DNA of 64,000 bases, taken from assembly GCA_034112445.1 (NCBI GenBank), contig JAWUVI010000019.1, positions 1 through 64,000 on the forward strand. The letters are read 5' to 3'. Under the pieces are notes generated by a model. It was not told where the DNA came from and made no database searches. It was given only the letters and a program-made list of their open reading frames with translations. The translations under genes were made by a program, and so were the position numbers. Below are positions 8,336 to 16,442 of the stretch, piece by piece. How positions within the stretch are numbered: the stretch's first letter is position 1; the number at the start of each line of letters is the position of its first letter. This stretch comes from Pelagadaptatus sp034112445 (lineage in GTDB: Bacteria; Pseudomonadota; Gammaproteobacteria; Pseudomonadales; Cellvibrionaceae).

Positions 8336-9487
8336 GTGGATTTAAAAACTTTAGTGTACGCAATGTTTCTTTCGATGAGTGTCGGTTTATTCTCACTTAT
8401 CTTTTTTTCCTATATTTATAAAAACAATAGAGCGCTACGGGCTTGGACTATTTCGCAAGCTTTCGCGGCACTAGGAACTGTTTTTCTCGTGCTTCGAGGT
8501 ATAGCTCCTGACGTTGTCAGTATTGTGCTGGGCAACACTATTATTATCGGTAGTTTTCTTTTCATATATATCGGAACATTGCATTTTTATCAACAGCCTA
8601 AACGCTTCGTTACAGGGGCTGTTGTAGCTTTGACCATTTTTGGAATTTTTACATATTGGTTTACTTTTATTGACCCGAATTATACATATCGGGCTTACAT
8701 CACTAGCTTATATTTATTTATTGGTTCCGTTTTAACCGCTGCGTCCCTTATTATTTTTTCGAGAGGGATCAATGTTAGTGGTTTAGTTCTAGGTTATATT
8801 TTTGCCATCCATTCCATTGTTTACCTTTTTAGGTTTTACGGTTTGTACAACAATGAAGTCGACTCTCTTTTTAATAAATCGCTTCTTGATCAACTACTTT
8901 ACTCCGAAGCCACTGTTATAGGCGTGCTGGTCCCTATTGGTTACATCATGATGGTTAATGAACGGCTTATAGAGGATGCTAAGTTACAAGCCAATAGCGA
9001 TCCCTTAACCAACTTACTTAACCGCAGAGCTTTCTATTCCGCTGCCGAACCCGCCTACGCCAGATGTTTAAGGGAAAAAGACCCTATTTCTCTCTTGATG
9101 GTTGATATCGATAAATTTAAGCTTGTAAATGATCGATATGGTCATCAAGTAGGTGATCAAGTGTTAGTGGATTTAGCCGACTGCTTACGATCGCAACTAA
9201 GAGACGCCGATATTATTGCTAGATTCGGAGGCGAAGAGTTTGTGATTTTAATGCCTGCAACCAACGAAAATGAAGCCAAGCCAGTGGCAGATAGATTACG
9301 AGAGACCTACAAAAATCTAATTGCTTCAAGTAATTACCCGCCGCCAGAATCTACCTTGAGTATTGGCTTAGTGTGTTCCAATGCCATTGCTGGAGGACTA
9401 GAGAAAATCATATCCGAGGCTGACAAGAATCTATACCAAGCTAAGAACAGCGGTAGAGATCAGGTGATCAGTTCGACTCTGATTTGA
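8336..9487 (+). CDS. Seven-helix membrane diguanylate cyclase (GGDEF)
   Basis: The protein synthesises cyclic di-GMP from GTP at the inner membrane. Of 383 residues, about 1-210 form seven hydrophobic segments (near 5-27, 37-55, 60-82, 91-110, 120-142, 148-168, 190-207), a sensor of unknown ligand. The GGDEF domain follows (SDPLTNLLNRRAF at 221; DIDKFKLVNDRYGHQVGD), with the active-site loop GGEEF at 298-302 and the inhibitory RxxD site RDAD at 289-292, exactly five residues upstream. The enzyme should be active and product-inhibited. The start is GTG at 8336 without a clear Shine-Dalgarno; an in-frame ATG at 8363 is the alternative. It stands alone. Confidence 0.92.
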   Translation: MDLKTLVYAMFLSMSVGLFSLIFFSYIYKNNRALRAWTISQAFAALGTVFLVLRGIAPDVVSIVLGNTIIIGSFLFIYIGTLHFYQQPKRFVTGAVVALTIFGIFTYWFTFIDPNYTYRAYITSLYLFIGSVLTAASLIIFSRGINVSGLVLGYIFAIHSIVYLFRFYGLYNNEVDSLFNKSLLDQLLYSEATVIGVLVPIGYIMMVNERLIEDAKLQANSDPLTNLLNRRAFYSAAEPAYARCLREKDPISLLMVDIDKFKLVNDRYGHQVGDQVLVDLADCLRSQLRDADIIARFGGEEFVILMPATNENEAKPVADRLRETYKNLIASSNYPPPESTLSIGLVCSNAIAGGLEKIISEADKNLYQAKNSGRDQVISSTLI

Positions 9488-9546
9488 TATTTACGGCAGC
9501 AATGCCATCTCACACTGACCCAAGCAAATAACACATATGGTTATTT

Positions 9547-10386
9547 TCATCCCTGCCCCAACTGAGCACATATTTTAGGGGCTGCGGCATAAAGACAGGA
9601 ATAATGAGATAAACCGTCCATCTGCTCGAGACTCTGTGCAGCCGGCAAGGTTTCTTTTAAGTAATAGGCCATACCAAGAGGAGACCAATTATCGCTGCTG
9701 CCATGCCAGACATAAGTGCTTGACGTACAATTTATAACCACCTGAGACCAAGGAGTTACGTACTGTCTTATCTCTCTTATATAGCCCTTTAAGTTTGTAC
9801 CAAAACAATGGATCAATATTGGGGTAATGTATTGTTTAAATTCAGCCTCTTCAGACAAAACTTGATCTTTTCCTGTCGCACTAGCAAACAACATTTTACC
9901 CAACACACTCGGCACAAATTTGGCCAGCAGCGCTTGCCAATACGACAACAGAGAAAATATTACCGGATACTTCATGGCTATCGAAAACACCATTTTGCCG
10001 GCCATTTCATTTAAACAATCCGTCGTATCCAAAGGCGCAGCGGCCGATATGAGATGCACTCCACGAACTTTATTGCCCATATAAACGCAAGTTTGAATAG
10101 CGGCCTGGCACCCGATTGAAAAACCAATAAAGTCTACGGGCTTCCCCTGTGAATCAGAAAGAATTACATCGGCTAAATATTGATAATAAGCTTGACCCTG
10201 TAATGCCGGATCAATCGCAAAACGATCGTAGCAGACAAGCCTCAAATCATGCTGTTTAGCGTACGCCTCGAACAGAGAGCTTTCGGCGGGTGAACCTGGA
10301 GCTCCGTGGAAATAAATCACGGTTTTTCCGTCTGAGTCACCGTACTCAGAAAAACCCAATTCTTTCACCTCTGATTCATTCTTCAT
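9547..10386 (-). CDS. Alpha/beta-fold hydrolase
   Basis: The 279-residue protein has the alpha/beta-hydrolase layout: an oxyanion segment YFHGAPGSP (25-33), the nucleophile elbow GFSIG with Ser90, a likely acid Asp in HGSSDNWSP (about 229-237) and a His in GLSHYSC near 260. No signal peptide is visible, so it is cytoplasmic. The substrate cannot be told. It follows the small membrane-protein gene at 10403-10780 by 16 bases, so the two are probably co-transcribed. Confidence 0.85.
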   Translation of the reverse strand: MKNESEVKELGFSEYGDSDGKTVIYFHGAPGSPAESSLFEAYAKQHDLRLVCYDRFAIDPALQGQAYYQYLADVILSDSQGKPVDFIGFSIGCQAAIQTCVYMGNKVRGVHLISAAAPLDTTDCLNEMAGKMVFSIAMKYPVIFSLLSYWQALLAKFVPSVLGKMLFASATGKDQVLSEEAEFKQYITPILIHCFGTNLKGYIREIRQYVTPWSQVVINCTSSTYVWHGSSDNWSPLGMAYYLKETLPAAQSLEQMDGLSHYSCLYAAAPKICAQLGQG

Positions 10387-10402
10387 TGCAGCAACTTTAC
10401 CC

Positions 10403-10780
10403 TTAGTGCGACGCTTTCGTCCTTATCAGATAAGTCACACTGCACCCAACAGCAAAGGCTTCAATGGCGAGAAAAACGAGAGCGAACGGTGCAGGATCTC
10501 TGCCCAGAACAACCGAACCATAAACACCAAGGCTGACACCTATGATGACCGATATAACAGTGATCAGCGCTCCCATGCGTAATTTACCCAATTGCAACAT
10601 TCCACAAGCAGTGTAAATCGCCCCGAAAATCAGCATGGTAACGGCTATATTTTCAAACAAGAAAAATACGGCTATATGACCTAAACCAGACATGAGCATC
10701 ACGAGCCCTGAAACAGTTAATAACATAATAATTGACCTAGATTTGAGTAAAGTAAGAGTGCGTTGAACAATCAACTCCAT
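10403..10780 (-). CDS. Small integral membrane protein of unknown function
   Basis: 125 residues with four clear hydrophobic helices (about 17-40, 43-63, 71-91, 97-117) joined by short loops. There are no catalytic motifs and I do not recognise a family. No strong Shine-Dalgarno precedes the ATG at 10780. It is upstream of, and in the same direction as, the alpha/beta hydrolase, with a 16-base gap, so a linked role is possible. Confidence 0.7.
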   Translation of the reverse strand: MELIVQRTLTLLKSRSIIMLLTVSGLVMLMSGLGHIAVFFLFENIAVTMLIFGAIYTACGMLQLGKLRMGALITVISVIIGVSLGVYGSVVLGRDPAPFALVFLAIEAFAVGCSVTYLIRTKASH

Positions 10781-10798
10781 TCTAGCTGATCAATCCAA

Positions 10799-10828
10799 TA
10801 AAGTGATAAGCACTGCGCCATCACTTTA
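10799..10828. other. 9-bp inverted repeat in the gap before queC
   Basis: TAAAGTGAT and ATCACTTTA form a 9-bp stem with a 12-base loop, between the leftward membrane-protein gene and the rightward queC. No U-run follows on either strand, so it is not an obvious terminator. It could be an operator or simply a stable leader structure. Confidence 0.45.
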
Positions 10829-10874
10829 CTTAGCAGTACCCATAACATTCTATTTTCCTTATAATGCGCGCTTC

Positions 10875-10933
10875 GCCTAGACACCTTAGGCAAACCGGTC
10901 GCAGACCCTACCCGGTTCTAACTAAAACAAGGA
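10875..10933 (+). promoter_or_regulatory. Structured queC leader, candidate preQ1-type riboswitch
   Basis: Two hairpins lie just upstream of queC. The first is GCCTA/TAGGC (10875-10891). The second is AACCGG (10893-10898) pairing with CCGGTT (10912-10917) around a 13-base loop TCGCAGACCCTAC. An A-rich tail follows (CTAACTAAAACAAGGA) that ends in the queC Shine-Dalgarno AAGGA (10929-10933). A short GC stem, a 12-13 base loop containing AG and CC, and an A-rich tail running into the ribosome site is the layout of class-I preQ1 riboswitches, which control queuosine genes. The loop and tail do not match the consensus closely, so this is a candidate only. Confidence 0.35.
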
Positions 10934-10939
10934 TTCATC

Positions 10940-11641
10940 ATGAACACTATTGTTGTTTGTTCTGGCGGGCTCGATTCCGTCACTCTCGCGTATAAAGTCC
11001 ATCGCGAACACACCTTAGCTGGCCTCGTCTCGTTTGATTATGGTCAACGTCACAAAAAAGAACTTAATTACGCAAAGCTTTGTGCTGAGAGCTTAGGCGT
11101 ACCTTTTTCCATTATTGATTTAGCCAGCGTCGGCACACAATTATCTGGCTCGGCTTTAACCGACGATATTGATGTGCCTGATGGTCACTATGCTGAAGAG
11201 TCCATGAAAGCGACGGTTGTGCCAAATCGTAACGCCATCATGCTCACCATTGCTTATGGTATCGCAGCCGCGCAAGGCGTCGATGCGGTAGCCACAGCCG
11301 TACATGGTGGCGATCACTTTATTTATCCCGATTGCCGCCCTGAATTTATTGATGCCTTTGCTGCCATGCAGGATCAAGCCCTCGACGGCCTTGCTAAAAT
11401 CACGCTCTACACGCCTTTTTTACATGGCTCGAAAGCGGACATCGCCGCTGAAGCTGCACGCTTGCAAGTACCTTTTGCCAATACCTGGTCTTGCTACAAA
11501 GGCGGTGACATTCACTGCGGTAAATGTGGCACTTGCGTAGAGCGCATAGAAGCGTTTTCTCTCGCCGAAGTAAAAGACCCCACCGCCTACCAAGACACGA
11601 CCTTTTGGCAAACCGCAATTGCAGGAGCTGACCATGTTTAG
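10940..11641 (+). CDS. queC: 7-cyano-7-deazaguanine (preQ0) synthase QueC
   Basis: QueC converts 7-carboxy-7-deazaguanine to preQ0 using ATP and ammonia. The 233-residue protein has the PP-loop SGGLDS (8-13), FDYGQRHKKEL, VPNRNAIMLTIA and the zinc cysteines C185, C193, C196 and C199 (in CYKGGDIHCGKCGTC), all as in E. coli QueC. AAGGA sits 6 bases before the ATG. It overlaps queD by 8 bases and is first of the operon. Confidence 0.97.
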   Translation: MNTIVVCSGGLDSVTLAYKVHREHTLAGLVSFDYGQRHKKELNYAKLCAESLGVPFSIIDLASVGTQLSGSALTDDIDVPDGHYAEESMKATVVPNRNAIMLTIAYGIAAAQGVDAVATAVHGGDHFIYPDCRPEFIDAFAAMQDQALDGLAKITLYTPFLHGSKADIAAEAARLQVPFANTWSCYKGGDIHCGKCGTCVERIEAFSLAEVKDPTAYQDTTFWQTAIAGADHV

Positions 11642-11990
11642 AATTTCGAAGGAGTATCATTTCTCCGCTTCGCACCAATTATTTGGTTTAGCCGACGACC
11701 ACCCGTGTTCACGTTTACACGGCCACAATTATGTCGTGGAAGTAGAGTTGCAATCAGACACACTTAATAGCGTAGGGTTTGTCCGGGATTATCGTGAATT
11801 AGATGCACTGAAGGTCTACATAGACAAAGATATTGATCACCGTCACTTAAATGAAGTGCTAGGCGATCAATGCGTTACCGCCGAACAAATGGCCAAGTAT
11901 TTTTATGATTGGTGTAAGCATCAATGGCCTGAAGTTAGCGCGGTACGAGTGCGTGAGACCCCCAAAAGCTGTGCTGAATACCGGCCATGA
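11634..11990 (+). CDS. queD: 6-carboxy-5,6,7,8-tetrahydropterin synthase QueD
   Basis: QueD converts dihydroneopterin triphosphate to 6-carboxytetrahydropterin, an early queuosine step. The ATG at 11634 is chosen over an in-frame TTG at 11619 because GCAGGAG (11621-11627) is correctly spaced for it and MFRISKEYHFSASHQL is the family N-terminus. In the resulting 118 residues, zinc ligands H14, H29 and H31 (LHGHNY) and catalytic Cys25 are present. It overlaps queC by 8 bases and queE by ATGA. Confidence 0.96.
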   Translation: MFRISKEYHFSASHQLFGLADDHPCSRLHGHNYVVEVELQSDTLNSVGFVRDYRELDALKVYIDKDIDHRHLNEVLGDQCVTAEQMAKYFYDWCKHQWPEVSAVRVRETPKSCAEYRP

Positions 11991-12760
11991 ACCTTCCAGA
12001 CACTCACATTATTACCAGCGACATGATTGCCAACGACAAAACTGCCCACGACAAAGAGCACCGCATCCGAGTCAGTGAAATTTTTGGCCCCACCATTCAA
12101 GGCGAGGGAGCACTCATAGGGCAACCTACGGTTTTTGTGCGCACCGGCGGCTGTGACTATCGCTGCTCGTGGTGTGACTCATTGTACGCGGTGGACATCG
12201 AACATCGGCATGAATGGCAGTCTATGACTGCAGCCGAGATTTTTGCTGAAATACAACGCTTGTCCGGCGGCAGACCGCTGATGGTTTCGCTATCAGGTGG
12301 CAACCCTGCCATTCAGCATTTGGCCCCACTAATTGAATTAGGCCATGAATATGGCTATCGCTTTGCATTAGAAACTCAAGGCACCATCTCACAGCCTTGG
12401 TTTGCTGATCTGGATGTTCTAACACTCAGCCCCAAGCCGCCATCGAGCGAAATGGTAACCGACTGGCAACTATTTGATGAGTGCCTAGCCTTTTGCAAAG
12501 ATCAGCCCGAGCTGGCCTTGAAAATAGTAATATTTGATGACTTAGACTATCAATACGCCAAAGAAGCGGCCGAACGTTATCCCGAGCTGCCTATTTATTT
12601 GCAGCCGGGCAACCATCAAACCAATGGAGACAGCGACGCCCAAGGTTTAAGCGAACGTTTGCTATGGTTAACGGACAAAGTAATGCATGATCGTTGGTTC
12701 ACGGCCAAAGTTTTACCGCAACTGCACGTTATGATGTGGGGCAACCAGCGCGGCGTATAA
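11987..12760 (+). CDS. queE: 7-carboxy-7-deazaguanine synthase QueE (radical SAM)
   Basis: QueE is a radical SAM enzyme that rearranges carboxytetrahydropterin into 7-carboxy-7-deazaguanine. The 257-residue protein has PTIQGEGALIGQPTVFVRTGG followed by the cluster cysteines C56, C60 and C63 in CDYRCSWC, i.e. the canonical CX3CX2C spacing, then CDSLYAV. About 28 extra N-terminal residues precede the conserved core, so translation could start later, but the ATGA overlap with queD supports 11987. The operon holds C, D and E; queF or tgt are not in the window. Confidence 0.95.
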   Translation: MNLPDTHIITSDMIANDKTAHDKEHRIRVSEIFGPTIQGEGALIGQPTVFVRTGGCDYRCSWCDSLYAVDIEHRHEWQSMTAAEIFAEIQRLSGGRPLMVSLSGGNPAIQHLAPLIELGHEYGYRFALETQGTISQPWFADLDVLTLSPKPPSSEMVTDWQLFDECLAFCKDQPELALKIVIFDDLDYQYAKEAAERYPELPIYLQPGNHQTNGDSDAQGLSERLLWLTDKVMHDRWFTAKVLPQLHVMMWGNQRGV

Positions 12761-12800
12761 TGATTTGTGGGTAAATTTTAACCTTGGGCAAGATAACAGC

Positions 12801-13259
12801 ATGATAAACATTTCACTGATCTCTCAAATCATTGGCGCTACTGGTGTGGTCGCGTCAATTTTGTATTTAGCTATGCAAATACGCCAGAACACCAAAATAG
12901 CTCAGTCAGAAACTTTGCACGCGCTGGCCAGCCGCCTAATAGATCGACTCCTGATGGTTGCTACCGATACTGAACTGGCAGAATTAATTGCGAAAGACTG
13001 GGATGGCGAGCTAAGCCAGCCTGAAACCATGCAGCTGACTTACTGGATTACGAGTGTCGTCATCGACCTAAAGGATGTTCATCATCAATGCCAATTAGGT
13101 GTTATTCCATATAGCTTTTTACTGGAAAGAACCCAAGTGGCCAAACGCGGCATGTTTAACACCGCACTGGGAAAACAAGTCTGGGAAAACGCCAAAACGG
13201 TTTGCGACACCAAATTTATTTTATGGTTTGAAAAAGCGATGGCTACAGACAATCACTAG
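12801..13259 (+). CDS. Membrane-anchored protein of unknown function
   Basis: The ATG at 12801 is preferred to a TTG 36 bases upstream. The 152-residue product begins MINISLISQIIGATGVVASI and has one N-terminal membrane helix (about 4-24), then LAMQIRQNTKIAQSE and a soluble helical domain. Small proteins with such a single helix followed by 'xxQIRQNTxxxxxE' are common and uncharacterised in marine gammaproteobacteria. I cannot assign a function. It follows queE by 40 bases in the same direction, but no role in queuosine is implied. Confidence 0.72.
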   Translation: MINISLISQIIGATGVVASILYLAMQIRQNTKIAQSETLHALASRLIDRLLMVATDTELAELIAKDWDGELSQPETMQLTYWITSVVIDLKDVHHQCQLGVIPYSFLLERTQVAKRGMFNTALGKQVWENAKTVCDTKFILWFEKAMATDNH

Positions 13260-13291
13260 CGTTAAAAATAACTCCTGAACTGGAAAAGCTT

Positions 13292-13882
13292 ATGAACAAT
13301 CGTCTTGAGAAGCTACTTGAAGAAATTAAAGCCTTAGAATTTTCAATTACTGAAGAACTAAGAAAAAAGAAAGATGAGTTTTCCTACGAAATCAATAAAA
13401 GACGAATTCAGTTTACTGAAGAAGTTGTTTTTGAACAGAAACAGAAAATCATTGCGTGGCATAAATACATCATGCATGCGCGACTCAGAAACATACTGAC
13501 ATTTCCAATTATTTGGTTGAATTTGTTTCCGGCCATTTTTATTGATCTCGTGGTGACTTTTTTTCAGTTAACATGCTTTCCAATTTATGGCATACCAAAA
13601 GTAAAACGCAGTGACTATGTCATAATTGATCGACAGTATTTACCCTATTTGAATATTATTGAAAAGCTTAACTGCATTTACTGTGGTTATTTTAATGGTG
13701 TACTTGCATACGTTACCGAGGTCGCAGCGCGAACAGAACAATACTGGTGCCCTATCAAACACGCTTTAAAAATGAAAAGTAATCATAGCCGCTACTCTAA
13801 GTTTTCAGACTTTGGTGATGGTGAAAACTACCAAGAAAAAATGCGTGAAATCCGTAAAGATTTTGATGATCTTAAACCCTAA
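13292..13882 (+). CDS. Conserved membrane protein with N-terminal coiled coil and cysteine motif
   Basis: 196 residues: a charged helical segment likely to be coiled coil (about 1-50), a hydrophobic hairpin of two membrane stretches (about 68-105, with FPAIFIDLVVTFFQ and CFPIYGIP), then a soluble part containing NCIYCGYFNG and QYWCPIKHA. The cysteines (CxxC plus a third in WCP) suggest metal or redox chemistry. I believe this is a widespread but unnamed proteobacterial family; the pattern 'SDYVIxDRxxLxYLNxIEKLNCxYC' is familiar. The gene is AT-richer than its neighbours. It lies between two unrelated genes. Confidence 0.78.
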   Translation: MNNRLEKLLEEIKALEFSITEELRKKKDEFSYEINKRRIQFTEEVVFEQKQKIIAWHKYIMHARLRNILTFPIIWLNLFPAIFIDLVVTFFQLTCFPIYGIPKVKRSDYVIIDRQYLPYLNIIEKLNCIYCGYFNGVLAYVTEVAARTEQYWCPIKHALKMKSNHSRYSKFSDFGDGENYQEKMREIRKDFDDLKP

Positions 13883-13911
13883 AAAACTATTTTTAATAAC
13901 CGAGATTTTAC

Positions 13912-15243
13912 ATGTCATTTTCAGAACTTGGATTGTGTGATCCGATTTTAAAAGCCGTCGCCGAACAAGGCTACGAAATTCCTACGCCCATTCAAGCCAA
14001 GGCCATTCCAATTGTATTGGCAGGTCAAGATATAATCGCCGCGGCGCAAACCGGAACAGGTAAAACAGCCAGCTTTGTATTGCCTCTGTTAGAAAAATTA
14101 AACAATGGCCACAGCTTACGCGGCAAGCGCATTCGAGCGCTAATTTTAACGCCTACCCGAGAGCTGGCCATACAAGTAGAGAACAGTGTTCAGCAATACG
14201 GTAAACATTTGTCTTTATCGAGCATGGCCATGTATGGCGGCATTGATTCAGAACAGCAAAAACAAGAACTCATAGGTGGCATCGATATTTTAGTCGCCAC
14301 ACCGGGTCGCTTACTGGACATGGCACATCAGCGCGCGCTTCATTTTGACGAGCTCGACATTTTAATTCTGGATGAAGCCGACAAAATGCTCGACATGGGT
14401 TTTATTGCCGACATCAATAAAATCATTGAACGCTTGCCCTCGAAAAGACAAAACCTATTGTTTTCAGCCACGCTTTCAGACGACGTTCGATTTTTAGCCA
14501 AGACAGCAATTCACGACGCCGCAGAGATATCAATATCCTCTCGCCATTCGGAAAAACCCAAGATTGGGCAATGGCTAATCACGGTTGATAAAGACAACAA
14601 GTCATCATTGCTTAGCCACGTTTTAAAAGAACATCAATGGACTCAAACTCTTGTGTTTATTCGCACCAAACATGGTGCTGCCAAACTGGCCAGCCAACTA
14701 GAAAAGCGCGGCATACCCGCCGAAGCGATTCACAGCGGTAAAAGTCAGGCGGTTCGCACCCAATTATTGAGTGATTTCAAAGCCGGAAAAATAACCGTAT
14801 TGATCGCCACCGACATTGCCTCGCGAGGCTTGGATATTGAAGAGTTAGCCTGTGTAATTAATTATGACATGCCCTATGAAACCGACGATTATATTCATCG
14901 TATTGGCCGCACCGGTCGCGCCGGAGCATCAGGGGAAGCCGTGTCTTTAGTTTCAAGGGATGATTTTAAAAACTTATGCGCCATAGAAAGTCGCTTAGGT
15001 CATCTCATTGAGCGCCGTGATATTAAAGAATTCGCCCCAAAAAAAGAGGTTCCTATTTCTGTTTTAAACTTTACGCCCCAAAACATTAAGAAACCTAAGG
15101 TGCGTATTCAAGGCGAAAAAAATCAAACGGCAAAAAAACATCACAAAACCAGATCAACCAACAAACCATTCAACAAATCAATCAACAAACCAACAAAAAA
15201 AGATCAGACCAACCCTTGGGGTCATTGGGAAAACAAAAAGTAA
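13912..15243 (+). CDS. rhlE: DEAD-box RNA helicase, RhlE type
   Basis: An ATP-dependent RNA helicase, likely acting in ribosome assembly or mRNA turnover. The 443 residues have the Q motif (GYEIPTPIQ at 20-28), motif I AQTGTGKT (45-52), PTRELA, TPGR, DEAD, SAT and HRIGRTGR in order. The tail after about 375 is basic and low in complexity, rich in Asn, Lys and Pro (NKPFNKSINKPTKK), an RNA-binding extension. RhlE is chosen over DeaD or SrmB from length and tail; the exact subfamily is less sure. Confidence 0.9.
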   Translation: MSFSELGLCDPILKAVAEQGYEIPTPIQAKAIPIVLAGQDIIAAAQTGTGKTASFVLPLLEKLNNGHSLRGKRIRALILTPTRELAIQVENSVQQYGKHLSLSSMAMYGGIDSEQQKQELIGGIDILVATPGRLLDMAHQRALHFDELDILILDEADKMLDMGFIADINKIIERLPSKRQNLLFSATLSDDVRFLAKTAIHDAAEISISSRHSEKPKIGQWLITVDKDNKSSLLSHVLKEHQWTQTLVFIRTKHGAAKLASQLEKRGIPAEAIHSGKSQAVRTQLLSDFKAGKITVLIATDIASRGLDIEELACVINYDMPYETDDYIHRIGRTGRAGASGEAVSLVSRDDFKNLCAIESRLGHLIERRDIKEFAPKKEVPISVLNFTPQNIKKPKVRIQGEKNQTAKKHHKTRSTNKPFNKSINKPTKKDQTNPWGHWENKK

Positions 15244-15253
15244 TCACAGATCG

Positions 15254-15841
15254 TTATTGCGACCCAGAAACCCAATCATAATCCATTTGTTTTGCGGTTT
15301 TACTGGCCAATTCAGCGCTCGTTAATTTAGCCACCAAATGAAGACTCATATCTAGGCCCGCTGATATTCCCGCTGAGGTAATTACTTTATCTTCATCAAC
15401 CCAACGAACATTCTCAATTGTACTTACCTCTGGAAAAAGGGTTTTAAATTCTTCTAGATCAGCCCAGTGGGTAGTAGCTTTACAGCCATTCAACAGCTGG
15501 GCTTGTGCCAATAAAAACGCCCCCGTACAAACTGACGCCATAATCGTTACGCTTTTATATTGTTGCGCGATCCAATTAATCACTGGGCGTTTTTGCATCT
15601 CAGCATCGTGTACGCCTCCCACCACGATTAATACATCCAATTCTGGATGATTGCTAATATCGTAATCAGCGTTCACCTTGTAACCAGCTCTAGCCGTAAC
15701 CACACCTGCGTTTTCAGCAATTAAAAAAACCTCAAACGGATCAGTATCAGCACAGACTCGAGATGCAGTTGAAAAAACCTCAAATGGCCCAGAGAAATCC
15801 AACACCTCAGCTTGGTCATAAATATAGATACCGACATTCAT
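15254..15841 (-). CDS. DJ-1/PfpI family protein (isonitrile-hydratase-like)
   Basis: 195 residues with the DJ-1/PfpI fold: start MNVGIYIYDQAEVLDFSGP, VVGG at 73-76, and the nucleophile elbow SVCTGAFLLA with Cys105, followed by TTHWADLEEF. A second conserved acid is Glu21. This is the stand-alone form of the domain also found at the N-terminus of GlxA-type AraC regulators. Possible roles are glyoxalase III, isonitrile hydratase or deglycase; sequence alone does not decide. The DTW-domain gene lies 10 bases upstream in the same direction, so the two are co-transcribed. Confidence 0.85.
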   Translation of the reverse strand: MNVGIYIYDQAEVLDFSGPFEVFSTASRVCADTDPFEVFLIAENAGVVTARAGYKVNADYDISNHPELDVLIVVGGVHDAEMQKRPVINWIAQQYKSVTIMASVCTGAFLLAQAQLLNGCKATTHWADLEEFKTLFPEVSTIENVRWVDEDKVITSAGISAGLDMSLHLVAKLTSAELASKTAKQMDYDWVSGSQ

Positions 15842-15851
15842 AATCTATTTC

Positions 15852-16328
15852 TCAATTCTTGTTATTAAACTCATCAAATAAACGAGCCAAACGCTCACAA
15901 TCTTGAGCCCTGTTTTTACTTCGCAACACTTCAATAACAGATTCTGCTGTTGATAAGCCTCCGGGCTTTTGATTACGCCGTAATTGATAGGTTGAAACGG
16001 CCTTGGGTACTAATGACACTTTTTTAGCGGCTTGTAAGTAAGGGCTTTTATTGTAGATTTTTCTGGCTTCCTGCCAAGTTGCATCAAGCACAACGAAAGA
16101 TTCGAAGTCATCAATTTCATATTCGGCAGGCACGTCTTCAGGCAATTCAGACCGAGGATAAAGCAGTCCAGCACTCCCTTGTAAGCACTCACTTTCAAGC
16201 CTTGAATTGGGTTGCTTTCTTTGCCAAATAACGCGCTCCACTTCAGCACCCAACAACTCACTAACCAGTATCCCAGTATTGGTCGGTTTAGAAATTTCAC
16301 GTTCGTGGGTTAATAAATAAATTTTCAC
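15852..16328 (-). CDS. tapT: DTW-domain tRNA-uridine aminocarboxypropyltransferase (TapT-like)
   Basis: DTW proteins use S-adenosylmethionine to add an aminocarboxypropyl group to tRNA uridine, giving acp3U. The 158 residues include the signature DATW (82-85, in LDATWQEARKIY) and YQLRRNQKPGGLSTAE near 115-130. It is shorter than E. coli TapT (over 200 residues) and lacks its N-terminal CxxC metal-binding part. Short DTW proteins of this kind are known, but whether they have the same tRNA target is unclear. Confidence 0.8.
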   Translation of the reverse strand: MKIYLLTHEREISKPTNTGILVSELLGAEVERVIWQRKQPNSRLESECLQGSAGLLYPRSELPEDVPAEYEIDDFESFVVLDATWQEARKIYNKSPYLQAAKKVSLVPKAVSTYQLRRNQKPGGLSTAESVIEVLRSKNRAQDCERLARLFDEFNNKN

Positions 16329-16389
16329 AGCTCATCCAATATTTACTTAATCTTTATACCATCATTAAGGTTATACTTTTTAAAAGCCA

Positions 16390-16437
16390 GAGCAACAGCA
16401 AACCAAAGCAACAGCAAACCAGAACAACAGGAAACCA
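16390..16437. repeat. Three tandem 16-bp units just upstream of an oxidoreductase start
   Basis: The units are GAGCAACAGCAAACCA, AAGCAACAGCAAACCA and GAACAACAGGAAACCA, head to tail, ending 5 bases before the ATG at 16443. The last unit has AGGAA in place of AGCAA, which supplies the probable Shine-Dalgarno. No spacers are present, so it is a tandem array and not a CRISPR. Confidence 0.88.
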
Positions 16438-16442
16438 CACCC

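Noticed and set aside
11400..11678. Two open frames antisense to queC.
   Set aside because: They are shadows of queC and queD, with basic, low-quality protein sequences and no homology hints.
15120..15240. The Asn-Lys-Pro-rich repeats at the RhlE C-terminus as another boundary duplication.
   Set aside because: The pattern is irregular low-complexity coding sequence typical of helicase tails, without a fixed period.
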